Shown in pieces: positions 41,327 to 52,596 of a stretch of 64,000 nt of DNA (positions are counted from its first letter, which is position 1; every line of letters starts with the position of its first letter). Location: the NCBI GenBank assembly GCA_034670405.1, contig JAXDDX010000011.1, positions 1,289,501 through 1,353,500 of the forward strand. The letters are read 5' to 3'. The notes beneath the pieces were generated by a model that was not told the origin of the DNA, did no database searches, and worked only from the letters and a program-made list of their open reading frames with translations. The stretch comes from Hoplostethus atlanticus. Taxonomy: Eukaryota; Chordata; Actinopteri; Trachichthyiformes; Trachichthyidae. Position numbers and translations under genes: made by a program.

Positions 41327-41882
41327 TGTCACGGTCTCCACCGTGCCCCCTGTGTTTCCCCATGTGTCTCTACCTGTCTGTCCCTGTCTGTGTGTGTATG
41401 TGTCGGCGGGCGTGGCTCCAGTCTCCGGCTCCTCCCTGCATCATCACCTCATCCCGATCACCTGCTCTACCCCGCACACCTGCTATCCATCAAGTCATCA
41501 CCACCAGTATAAAAACCCCGGCCTTGCATCCACTCATCGCCAGATCGTTATTCAGCCAGTGTGGTATATCTCGTTCCCGGCCCTTGTATTTTGGACTAAA
41601 GCCTTGACTACCTGTGTGTTCGTTTGTTAACCCTGCTCTCTTCTCATCCCAAGATCTCCACCCGTACCCAGCCATACCGCATTCCTCCCTGCCTGTCTAC
41701 CTGCTCTTCCTCTGCCTGCCACGTTCACCACCAGTCCCTCCGGCTCCCCCTGCTTCCGCCTCCAGCCCTGTCCACTACCTCCGCTCCTGTCTACCCCCCG
41801 GTTTTCTCTTCATAATAAACCTTTGTTCATCCTACCTCTGAGTTCGGTTCTGCTTTTGGGTCCCACCTGGGATACCGTAACA
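41327..41882 (+). mobile_element. Solo LTR inserted in the LINE
   Basis: 556 bp starting TGTCACGGT and ending ACCGTAACA (imperfect inverted ends, TG...CA). It is flanked by a perfect 5-bp duplication CATCA at 41322-41326 and 41883-41887; removing the insert with one CATCA restores the LINE frame ...CTACAACATCAGGAGG. A TATAAAAA box near 41508 and AATAAA near 41815 put the LTR on the plus strand. No internal retroviral genes remain, so it arose by LTR-LTR recombination. Confidence 0.9.
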
Positions 41883-42410
41883 CATCAGGAGGATTCGCCC
41901 CGTCCTCACTGACAAGGCAGCGCAGGTGCTCATCCAGGCTCTTGTCATCTCCCGCCTGGACTACTGCAACTCCCTCCTTGCTGGTGCCCCGGCGTCTGCC
42001 ATCAGACCTCTGGAGCTTGTTCAGAAAGCTGCAGCTCGTCTGTTCTCCCATACAACTACCCTTCTCCGTTCTCTACACTGGCTCCCTGTAGCAGCTCGCA
42101 TCCAGTTCAAGACCCTGGTGCTAGCCTATAGGGCAGTGAAAGAACAGCTCCTTCTTACCTCCAGGCTATGGTCAAGCCTTACACCCCCGCCCGACCACTT
42201 CGCTCTGCTGCCTCGAGGCGACTGGTTGCCCTGTCGCTCAGAGGGCCCTGCGGCCGATCTACACGGTCACGGCTCTTCTCTGTCCTGGCCCCGCAGTGGT
42301 GGAATGAACTCCCCACTGATGTCAGGACAGCAGAGTCGCTGCCCATCTTTCGCCGCAGGCTGAAAACCCACCTCTTCAGGAAACACTACCCTGACCCTTT
42401 CTCTTAGCCC
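41883..42410 (+). pseudogene. LINE RT C-terminal region after the LTR
   Basis: Continues the RT frame with ALVISRLDYCNSLLAGAP, LELVQKAAARLFS and LHWLPVAARIQFKTLVLAYR. It then shifts frame near 42150 to AMVKPYTPARPLRSA and ends RRRLKTHLFRKHY before TAG. This is the typical C-terminal block of the L2/CR1 group. Confidence 0.88.
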
Positions 42411-43127
42411 TGCCTATTTGTCGTCAATTATGTGTCTGAGCTCTTGTTTATTGGCTCTTGTTTATTTGATACACTTATTTGTCTTAGCTCTTGTTTATTT
42501 GGTTCACTTATTTGTCTTAGCTCTTGTTTATTTGATTATCTTATTTGTCTCATTTGTTTAAGATAAAGTAGGTAGCTAACTTATTGCACTCTTACCTTAA
42601 CACTAGTTATGCTCTTAGTTGCTTGTTTAGGAAGGAAATGCACTTACGATTTCTGGTGACTAGTAGTTTTCTTGCCTACCTATGTTGAATGCACTCATTG
42701 TAAGTCGCTTTGGATAAAAGCGTCTGCTAAATGACTGTAATGTAATTTAATATTGTTATTATGTCATATAATTTGTGGTAGTTTGGAGATGTAGAGCCTT
42801 GTGGCTGTTTGTCAAGAGACTACGGTTTGCAGGTTAGCACATTTTATAGATTTGTGTTTTTTTCGTAGTAGAGGCCTCTGAAATATTCATACAAAGCAAA
42901 TGCTTTCTGTCAGAACAATGCTACCCTGAATTTTTAATTTTAATTTTTAATCAAGCAGAACGGAACAACAACAGCATTTGACAACAATAGGTCACATTGT
43001 GATTCACCGGTTCAACCACTGCTGCTAGGACCTCGGGGGCCATCAGGGCTTGTATAACCCTTATAATGTTTAAATCAATATTACCATCATAGAGTGTGTG
43101 TGTGACCGGTGTTTCAGAGTCCCTTGC

Positions 43128-43288
<161 letters not shown>

Positions 43289-44619
43289 GTCAGTGGGTGC
43301 GGTGTGTGCTCTTTTCTCATTGGTAGTAATCTGTTAGATCTGTATGTCCTCTTGCTGTTGCTGACCAGAGGGTACACAGGGTATAAACACCACCTGTTGA
43401 AATCAGCAGCCCATCAGTAGTATCACATCTTAGATGAGATGTTAAAAATAAAAATTTCTAAGAATTATAGACTGAAGTGTGATTGTATTGTGCTGTATTG
43501 TTTTGCTGTTTTATATTGTTTCCTTGGCCCAAATGCTTTACCCGTCTACCACCTGTTTTTGGGGGGTCTATCAATCCAAAGAGCTTCCAAATTGTACAAT
43601 AAAAAAACACAAAATAGCTTATTGATGATATTTTATAACAGCAACAACTGCTGTACAATAGCCTGCCGCCAAATCTATTTTTTCTTTCTTTCTTTTTTTA
43701 TTTTTTCTGTGCTTTGGTGCTTTGTGGTGAAAGGCTACACAGAAACAACAGATCTGAACATCTGGCATATGAACAAAAGAACGTCTGGAAGACAGTCAGC
43801 ATGAGTCTGCTACCTCAAACCTATTTCCTTATTTGCTGAACAGATTTATGTAACCCAAATCAGGATATAGCGATATTGTTGCCAAAAAACTCTCCATATT
43901 GTTATTGAAAAAACAATATGGACCCTCCAAGACCCTGGACTACTCACTTTCAGTTCTCCATTGGATCGACTAGATCTCATTCTAATAGTCAAACACTCAA
44001 ACTGCCAATGAATGTAGACGTCTCAGTGATTTCAAATTAAAACATAAAGAAGACAATATATTCTGACCTGGATGTTTGAGGAGTAGAAGATGAGGAAAAC
44101 CTCTCAAAATGTTTTTTTTAATAAAATCAAAAACCAAAGAAAACATCCAGCGAGGGAGGACACTTTTAAATATTCCCCATCGTTCTCTCCTTTGAAATCC
44201 ATGTCACCAGGGGAAAAGAGAGTTGGCATTGGCAAGACGCCGCCTGATCTGCATCCATTATTTAGTGATCTTTAGCACAACAACGAGAAAAGCATCTTTA
44301 ACCCTTATGGAGCTTTTGGCAATAACCACAGGAATATTGATTTTTTTATTCTAGCAATAATCCTCAATTAACCTCATAGATCAGTGTCTAATTTCAGGGC
44401 CACTGCTGTGCTTCCACTCCTCCAGTGTTATGAATGTGTTATAAATAGATTCTGCATGTTCACTGTTCATCACAGTAGAGTGAATGTATATTTCATCTGT
44501 GTATTTCTGCGCTCAGTGCCTTCAATCACATAAAGAATTGAGAAGTTGACAATTGGGAAGCTGCATTCTATAAATAGGGCTTGTTATGATAAATATGACT
44601 TCACTGGTAGGTTTGAACA

Positions 44620-44621
<2 letters not shown>

Positions 44622-44672
<51 letters not shown>
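44622..44672 (+). repeat. (TG)n microsatellite
   Basis: About 25 TG units. Confidence 0.95.
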
Positions 44673-44673
<1 letters not shown>

Positions 44674-44818
44674 TGTCTGTCAACATGGCCACGTGCATGC
44701 CTTTGCACGAACATCTGCACATGCTTACTTTGTAAAAGGTTAGTTATGGTAAAAACTAGATCTCTCCCTTCTCACTTAGATGATCCCTCTCATCCCTCGG
44801 TGCATCTCTATCCTCTGC

Positions 44819-44853
<35 letters not shown>

Positions 44854-45461
44854 CTGGTCTGTTCCTTTGGGAGTAGCACTCACACGTGTGTGAAAAGCTA
44901 TTTTCCACCTGTGAAGTTGAGGGTCAGCCTAGTGTGTCCTCTGAAGACACACACAGCAAACCTAGAGGAGATGAGAGAGGGGTGAGTTGGGGTGGGATTC
45001 TATGGATTCTATTCATGTTACATCTGTCCATCTGAAAAAAAAAATCAAAAAATACCCCCTAACCCCCAGATATCTGGCTGACACACACTTTTGAGTTGAT
45101 TCTAATACAATATGTAAGGTTAGTGTGCAAAATGAAACACGTTGAGTAATCTGTACTGTTGAAGGTCGAGATGTATGGTACTGTAAATGTATGGTAATGG
45201 TTTCTAATGGTCATTTAATTCAGTTGAGGATAGTTGACATAGTATGTTATTTCAAGATACAAACACAAAATGAGTTGACGGTGAAATGCTTTGACCGATA
45301 AGAACTGATGGTGTTGTTTACACATATCAAGATGCTATTCACGATAAATAAATCCTAGTTATCATAAATAATCACCGGAATATTGCAGGAATATTGCAGG
45401 AAAAATGAAGTAACTAAATTCCTTATTTGACAAGGCTTATTGTTTTCAGGCAATGTTATTA

Positions 45462-45548
45462 CATATTATCATCATTTAGCAGACGCTTTAATCCAAAGTG
45501 ACTTACAAAGGTGAGAGTCTCATGCTCTACCAGCTGAGCTAACCAGGC
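45462..45548 (-). mobile_element. tRNA-derived SINE with L2 tail
   Basis: Minus strand: a tRNA-like head (GGTTAGCTCAGCTGGTAGAG, then CATGAGACTCT) resembling tRNA-Lys, fused directly to GTAAGTCACTTTGGATTAAA and GCGTCTGCTAAATGAT. The tail is the same as that of the L2-like LINE at 42700, whose machinery such SINEs use. Head appears truncated. Confidence 0.75.
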
Positions 45549-48500
45549 ACAATGAGCAATGGGCAGGCGCCAGCTTTTTTAGTAGGCTGAATTCATGAGG
45601 GCTTACAACGTGTAGCACAAATGCATACTATATAAAGGCACTCTGTCTTTCTGTCCGTCTGTCTCTCTCTCAGACACAAACTGAGAGATATGAGCCGAGC
45701 CCCCTCTCCCACACTTCAGTGCATAATGACAGTCGCCCCCTCAGGCAGGGCAATGAGATGGGGAGACAGAGTTGCGTTCACCAAAACCGCCAACACACCA
45801 GCGACATGGCAGATGAGGGTAGGGTGATGGTTTTTTTTCTGGAGTGGATTGTTGTCAGTGCCTGCTGGAGAGGAAGGAGAAGCACTCAGGTTGCTCTCAT
45901 TAGTGACAGGAGCTGTGTGGAAAAATGATATAATGCTGAAGAGAGTGGAAGCAACATAGCCTCTGTATTCAAAGTACGCTTAGTTAAAAGTTACTTTAAT
46001 GGTGAATTGTGACATTTGGGTAGTGTGTGTGTGTGTGTGTGATTCTCCAGTCACCTAACACCTACCGTACATTAGAGTCTAAGGAGACGAAAATACTGTA
46101 AGTAACAATGTGATACCTCATTGAGGAATTTTATTTTTCACTTCGGAGGTCGGAGGTCACGTCCCTGCAGCTGGTAGGGATTCGGTGTCTTGCTCAAAGA
46201 TACTTCGGCAGGGTGGATGTTTGAACCGTTTTTTCAGATGTATATTACTTATAATCAAAATATGTGTGAATATATGCTGAACTATATTTCACGTTTTTAG
46301 TATTTATTAATTATTATTTATTATTTATAAAGTGATTTCATTTAAGAGGCACGTTGGACATAGAAAATAAATTACAATAGAGGATTTCAAAATGGTGCTC
46401 TTGTAGCTGTAGCTGTATTTTTTTGCTTTAGCAATCAATCCAAGTCTTGCATGTACCCATAGTTTGTTCAAGTAACAAGGATTGTCAAAATATCAAGTCA
46501 ATCTGAAGTGCAGCAGTGCTCTCGGCTCTCAGAGCTTTCCAGTCAGGCCCTTTGCCGCCTTCACAGAGAGCCGCCTACAATATCAGAATATCAGCTTCAC
46601 CAACCGAGCCTTCGATTTGGAATTATCATAGGAGGCATCAAAATTCATCGGTGACAGCAAAATGGAGGGTTTCACCATCTGTACAGTCGACATAAGGCAG
46701 ACAGAAAGCCGCCAGGGTAAGAAAGATAGGGATAGCACCAGGGACAGCTCCCCAGGCATCAGCTGTTTGAAGGGTGGTGTTATCCAGTCCAAGTGCTGTA
46801 GAGCCAATTTGGCTCATGGACCTGGACACACCTGAAGCCCATCAATGAATCAGTGCGGCTGACAGACTGCTATAGGTCGGTTGACAAGAGAGAAGCAAGG
46901 AGGCAAGAGAGAGGCAAGGATTTCCAGATCAAGTAAGAGAATCCTGTTGTGTGCCTTTGGAACATCACTGGACTTCTCGGTGTTTTGTGGCTCGCCTGGT
47001 CTATTTCTCTCTCTCCTCCACTTAGGAAGGACAAACCCAACCACCAGGGCTGCTGGGGCGGGGGGGGGGACAAGTCGGGCCCCAACAACATCTGCTCTCT
47101 CACTACTCTAGAGCACCCCCACCATGAGAAGGGGAGCAAGGACAAAGCTACAGATGGGAGTAGTCTTCTTTGGTTTAATTTTACCCCACTAACTGACAGG
47201 CGCTAACAGGGGTAGCATTAACCGAAAATAAACTGGGGAAGAAAAAAAATGACTTCAAGGCTTATCATCAGCTGTGGCCAACAGACTTGCTGATCGTCAA
47301 CGCATCGGCCGAGTTTCCCTGGTCAGCCAGCTCCATAGGAAGTGAATGGACTCCTGGAGACTTGTTGTTGTGAACGCACAGTAAGAGATGGACGGAGACA
47401 GGCTCTTTCTCAATTTGTGTTCTTGATCCACTGAAATCCAGTGATCCACTGAAATCCAGTGTACCCAGTAATTACTTTCCAGTGCAAGAGTCGCTCTCTA
47501 GGCACATAGTCCAGAAATCGACCCATTCAGGATATAGAGCAGGCAGGTGATCCATCGATTGATATTCAGCACCGTGCGTCACAGACAGATGACATCACTT
47601 GTGTAGTAGTAGGCAGCTTAACCACGCTATTGGAAATCAATAGGTTAAGTCTGCAGGTCTCGACTTGGCGTTTCAAGATAAATCAATCCATGTGCCACGA
47701 GATTTAATTTAAGATTTTTAATTAAGATCATTTATTTTTAAATGGTTTTGTCGCATTTTACAATTAAAAGAGCTGCGTTCAGGCACCAGTCAGAAACTGA
47801 AAATGTGTTCAGTATTATCAGGCCAATGTGATGAAGTGAAGCCAGTGAAGAACAACCCTAACCCAAACATTGTCTTAGCTCAAACATTGTCTTAGTTCCA
47901 GATGTTACACATGATAACTTCAGCGGTGAGAGAGTTGTTCATGCTCACAAAACAGAGCTGGCTGTCCCAGATCAGTGCAATTCACATGCAACAATGAAAT
48001 CCTCATTCCTGAAGAACAGTCCCAGAGATCCCAAGGCAACCTGAAGCCCTAGTACAGCTAGTTAGCCCTTAGCAACAGTTATTTGACCCTCGGTTACAGA
48101 TGATTGGTCTCTAGTTGACCTTTCAGCAAAAGGTCTTGCATTGTTAGCCAGAGGAAAAGAAGTGGATAAATTAACTGACAAACAATTTTTTTCATCGTGC
48201 TGTACCTATGCTGAATATTCCCTACCCAGGGAAGAGAAATACCATCCAACCGCCACCCCCATCCCCGCCAGATCCTCCATCCTGTCGAGCTGTCACATCA
48301 CTCAGCCTCAACTTTTAGCTACATGCCAGCGTGCTGCCAAAAAAAGCCACTTAACATTGTGATAAATGTTCACTGGCCCGGTGCCTGGAATCGTGCATCA
48401 TTCAGGTAGTAATCTCAGGGGAAAGTTTACAGTGTTAATCCAAGCAAACACTCACACGTGTTGCCAATGAAGCGTAGTTATTAAAAAAAATAGTCAGAAG

Positions 48501-48840
48501 GTTGTAAATATGATTAGAGCAAGTGTTAAATAATATCAAAAGTATTAAACTCCGCAGCAGCAGATTTTAAATTAGAGGAAATGGGGCTTCAAAGGAGCTA
48601 AAATAAGACTGACTGTAAACTGAAGACAATGACTCAACGTCGCCACTGTGTGGACACTCTGAATTCTCTGGGAATGTTTAATGTGATGAAAAGACGATCA
48701 CTTTGTACCTCAATGCTGCTTAATTAGGGATTACAGCTCAGCATTCAATATTACATCACCACAAGCTATTGATATGCTCCAGTCTTTATGTCACTGGGTT
48801 TGACTCTGTCGCTGCAGAGAGGATTCAATTCAAGCAATAA

Positions 48841-49038
48841 CAATTGAAAATGAATGCAATTCAGTTTCTGCCGGCACTCATCTCTGCCTACGCGTTGAGT
48901 GCGGTGGTGTCGACTTTATCAATGTTCTATATTCCCCAACAATTGAAAATGAATGCAATTCAGTTTCTGCCGGCACTCATCTCTGCCTACGCGTTGAGTG
49001 CGGTGGTGTCGACTTTATCAATGTTCTATATTCCCCAA
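48841..49038 (+). repeat. Perfect 99-bp tandem duplication
   Basis: Two identical 99-bp copies (48841-48939, 48940-49038), beginning CAATTGAAAATGAATGCAAT. 99 is a multiple of three, and one frame is open through both copies with a hydrophobic product (FLPALISAYALSAVVSTLSM). No known family recognised; the open frame may be chance. Confidence 0.95.
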
Positions 49039-49078
49039 AAATTATCACAGTGACCCAAAAAGGCCTGAAAGCTACATT

Positions 49079-49097
49079 CCCCCCCCCCCCCCCCCCC
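49079..49097 (+). repeat. Poly-C run
   Basis: Nineteen consecutive C, 40 bp after the 99-bp tandem duplication. Confidence 0.93.
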
Positions 49098-49559
49098 TAC
49101 GTGTGTTACTGAAACAGGATCATCAATTTTGTGTTCGTAATTTGTGCTCATCACAGTTAAAATGAAAATCCTCAGTGGATTATTGCTGACCATGCATTTT
49201 TCCTATTATAGGACAAACTAGGGAGCCAGGGTGGAGGGCATGGAGATGGGAGGAGCAGCTTGGCTACTGTAATAGGATCAACACCCCTCATACTCCCACT
49301 CACATCAGCCTTCATTACCACTACCCTTGAGCAGGATTACTGTACCTATAGATTATACATACATACTGATGCTGTTGCATTTAACGTATGCCTCTGTTTC
49401 TCATCTTCCGTTCTTTCCCCAGTGCTACCTGTTGATTGGTGCATGAGTATTATAGTGCATATGATGTAGAAACTTCCCCAGCACGGCACCGACTGCCTCC
49501 ATCTCTCCTTTTCTCTCACATACTTTGAAAACCTGATTCTCAACAGCTCATTCCTCACA

Positions 49560-49640
49560 ATATTCAATGCAATTCAACAAGCTTTATTAGCAAGAAGTAC
49601 AGTTCAGTTCATCAGTCAATAGAAACAGCAACAGAAATGA
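49560..49640. repeat. Retroposon end, CAATTCAACAAGC type
   Basis: AATTCAACAAGCTTTATTAG then CAAGAAGTACAGTTCAGTTC, similar in build to the other short-tailed repeat ends in this window. Confidence 0.4.
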
Positions 49641-49842
49641 ATTGCTGACGTGATTAATGGTAATAAATAAATATTACTACCAAATAATAAATATTTTCTA
49701 CTCTTTTCTCCTCACTTCTCATTCTCACCTGTGGATTCTGTTACCATCTCCCTGTTTCCCTGTCTGTTCTCTGTCCTCCCTCCATCCCTCACTGTGCGAA
49801 TCCGCTTAGAGGTGGATTATGGTACTAAGATGTCTACTATAC

Positions 49843-49845
<3 letters not shown>

Positions 49846-49891
<46 letters not shown>
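49846..49891 (+). repeat. (GA)n microsatellite
   Basis: About 22 GA units. Confidence 0.95.
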
Positions 49892-49894
<3 letters not shown>

Positions 49895-50481
49895 GCTAGA
49901 GGCACACAGAGTGAGAGAGGAAGAGATACAGGAAGAGATACAGAGAAGGAAAAGGAAAACGAGGGGAATGGAGAGGATTCCTTGGCCAGAAATGTGCCAG
50001 GAGTGGGGTAGGAGACTGTCTGACTGGGGTGAGTACGTTACCTTTCCCAACTTTAACTTTAAGTGAAAAGTTTGTACCACACACTCTACATAGGAACTTA
50101 ATAAGGCTGTTTGCTGCAAACTACAATAACAAACATTTTGTAGTGTTGTATAGTTTTGTTCTTCAAAAGGTACATTGGTGTGTGTGCGTGTGTGTGCATG
50201 AGTGTGCATGAGAGAGACGGAGAAAGAGAGAGAGAGAAATGCGAAGACAAAGAGCACTTGTGATAAACTGTGATGGAACCTGAAGACTATCACCTGCTTC
50301 TTAATTGGCCTCAATTTGGCTACAAGAGCAAAGTGTGTGTGTGTGTGTGTGTGTGTGTGTTCACTCAAATTACAGTAATGTGATAGACTGGAGGGATCAC
50401 CTTCCTCTTAATTAAGCTCACTTTTACGAGTTCATGACCCATTAGTTGGACTGTGACAGAAAGGCAGAGATGCGTGTGTGT

Positions 50482-50519
<38 letters not shown>

Positions 50520-50724
50520 ATATGCTTGTAAGTGTAGATCTTTATAATTGGAATCTGCAGCCATTTCATCCATTTTGTTCCTTGCAGGGAGAGAGAGCAG
50601 AGCCTCACATGGTGAAGCAGACACTCCCCATGCCCACCCCCCCTCTCACTGACGAGGCAGGGACAGACTAACCAGGTGGCAGCAATGTCTCTCCTGTCCT
50701 TCACCAACCCCCCCTGGATGGAGC

Positions 50725-50842
50725 ATGTGGTCTGCTCTTTTCGTCCTCTTCATCTTGGTCCCGGAGGCTAAAGCAGACAACCTGGACTCTACCACTCACC
50801 CCTAACGGCGGGGGTTCCCAGTGTGGGGAGTACACCAACCAG
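50725..50842 (+). CDS. Fibrinogen-related gene exon 1: signal peptide
   Basis: The ATG at 50725 (A at -3) opens MWSALFVLFILVPEAKA, a typical short signal peptide with likely cleavage after AKA, then DNLDSTTH. Read straight through, the frame meets TAA at 50803-50805. One base later the +1 frame gives PNGGGSQCGEYTNQ up to the CAG|GTATTT donor. 118 bp instead of the 117 needed for phase 0: a single extra base around 50795-50803. Confidence 0.7.
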
Positions 50843-52548
50843 GTATTTACTGTGCTTCCCAGAAGATGACAGATGTCAAAACACGTGTTTAAAAAGTTCA
50901 AACACGTTTAATGAAAAAGCCACTGAAGACTTGTTTAGAGACTAGAGACTAGAGACTAGAGACTAGAGACTCATTACTGACTCCTTCTTTTATTTTTAAA
51001 CCAGAGGGATTTTAGGCAGACAAGTCACAAGCAGTATGAAACCATGTTGATTTGGTCATGATTAACTAACAGTAAACCGGATGGACGTTTATGCAACAGG
51101 TGGTGGTCGAGGTGGAAAGGAACCTTGGAGGGTTGGTGACAACTGAGGACCGACTCTAATGCGTTGCAGGTGCAGAGATCCAGACAGTTATGGGCGAGTT
51201 CAGCTACGGCTGTGTAGAAACATATTCAGTTGAGGAAAATACAGTCACAGGTGGGCTTTTTTTTGTTGAGGTTATGGCATTGATTTCCTCATCCCGCTTG
51301 GTGATGAGGAAAGTTTCCAGAAATGTGAATGACTGATTCTGTTTCAAGGGGAGGAATTGGTTGTGGTTGATGCAGTAATACAGCAGGGATGCGAGCACAC
51401 AACCCTGTGGCACTCCAGTGGTGAAGAACAGGGGGGTCCAACCCAACCTCGCATAACGTTTCAGGTGCTCGTTCCTGACCAACCCTCTTTCCCTCTAACA
51501 GGTGATGGAGGATGGGATGTGTCGGCTGGAGGCCACGCTGCCTCAGCTGGACGAGCAGAGGATGCCCAGATATGTTCCGCTGCACCGAGGAGGTTTCCTA
51601 CTGGCTGCACGAGAACGAGGAGAGGAAACAGCAGATCGTGGCACTGAAGGAGACCATCTCCGAGCTGCAGGAGGAGCTTAGGAACCACCGGCACCGCATC
51701 AAGGTTCTAGAGCTGCAGGTGAGTTGTCCCGTATCTCCTTAGCAGACCTGGGTCAACTACCAGCTCAAATCCTTTCAGCTACTTTGAGTGCCTGGTTTAG
51801 TCTGCCTGCAATCCACATAATTGAAAGGACGGAGACTGAGCGTTAGTGACAGTCTGAACGGTTCCAAGATCATTCAATCCCAGAAACACAAGGGAATTCA
51901 TTTGAACTGGCTTCACTTGGAATTAAACTTCTTTTGAGTGTGGTATACAATACACCTCCTCAGAGTCAAAAAAAGATTTTGATGACCAAAATTCATCAGG
52001 AACAACAGGAACTTTTTAAATATTATCTGTTCACTCTAGACATGAATGTTTATGTCAAGAAGTATGAAACATGGTACGCAATGAAATTTGGTTAATGTTC
52101 AGCATGAAAAATACACTGTGCTATCGTGCAGTTGATTTTGCACAGTAGATATTGTGCAGTAATGCTCTGTAATGTAATGCCTGGTCATGGAGCTGCCCCC
52201 CACCCCCTACCTGTCCTTGACCTTGGTCACTAACAGGATTAGCCTCCTACTCTTCCACGTGCTTCCTTGTGTGTCTCCGGCAATGAGCCTACAAGCAGAG
52301 GCTCTCAGCTGGGCTGCCAAGCGGCCGCAGGTGAATGGTGGCCAAGGCTAATGTGTGTTGTACATGGAAACCAGGCAGGGCAGAGGGCTGCAGAGCGTGT
52401 GGTAATGGGAGTTAAGGTTATCCTCCCTATCCGGGCTCGGAATAGACCGCGGACTGGAGTGCATCCCGAGTTTTAGAGGTGAAGGCACTGCTTTTTCCCT
52501 TGTCTGTTTGAATCTTAACATGTATCCCACATGTCCCATTCACTGTCT

Positions 52549-52596
<48 letters not shown>

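Larger units (their letters stand above)
38480..42750 (+). mobile_element. L2/CR1-like LINE, nearly full length, interrupted by a solo LTR
   Basis: Contains a 5' leader, an apurinic-type endonuclease, a reverse transcriptase, the family C-terminus (RLFSVLAPQWWNELPTDVRT) and the fish L2 3' tail (GTAAGTCGCTTTGGATAAAA, then CGTCTGCTAAATGACTGTAA). Frameshifts near 40350 and near 42150 and the LTR insertion at 41327 make it non-functional. The 5' limit is uncertain; I saw no clear target duplication. Long open stretches suggest a fairly recent copy. Confidence 0.9.

Noticed and set aside
46130-46230. SINE-like sequence with GGATTCGGTGTCTTGCTCAA
   Set aside because: Resembles a common fish repeat, but I could not define ends or a family.
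46880-47206. Possible exon after CCACTTAG (RKDKPNHQGCWGGGGDKSGP)
   Set aside because: No recognisable family, no matching neighbouring exons, and the open frame depends on a G-run.
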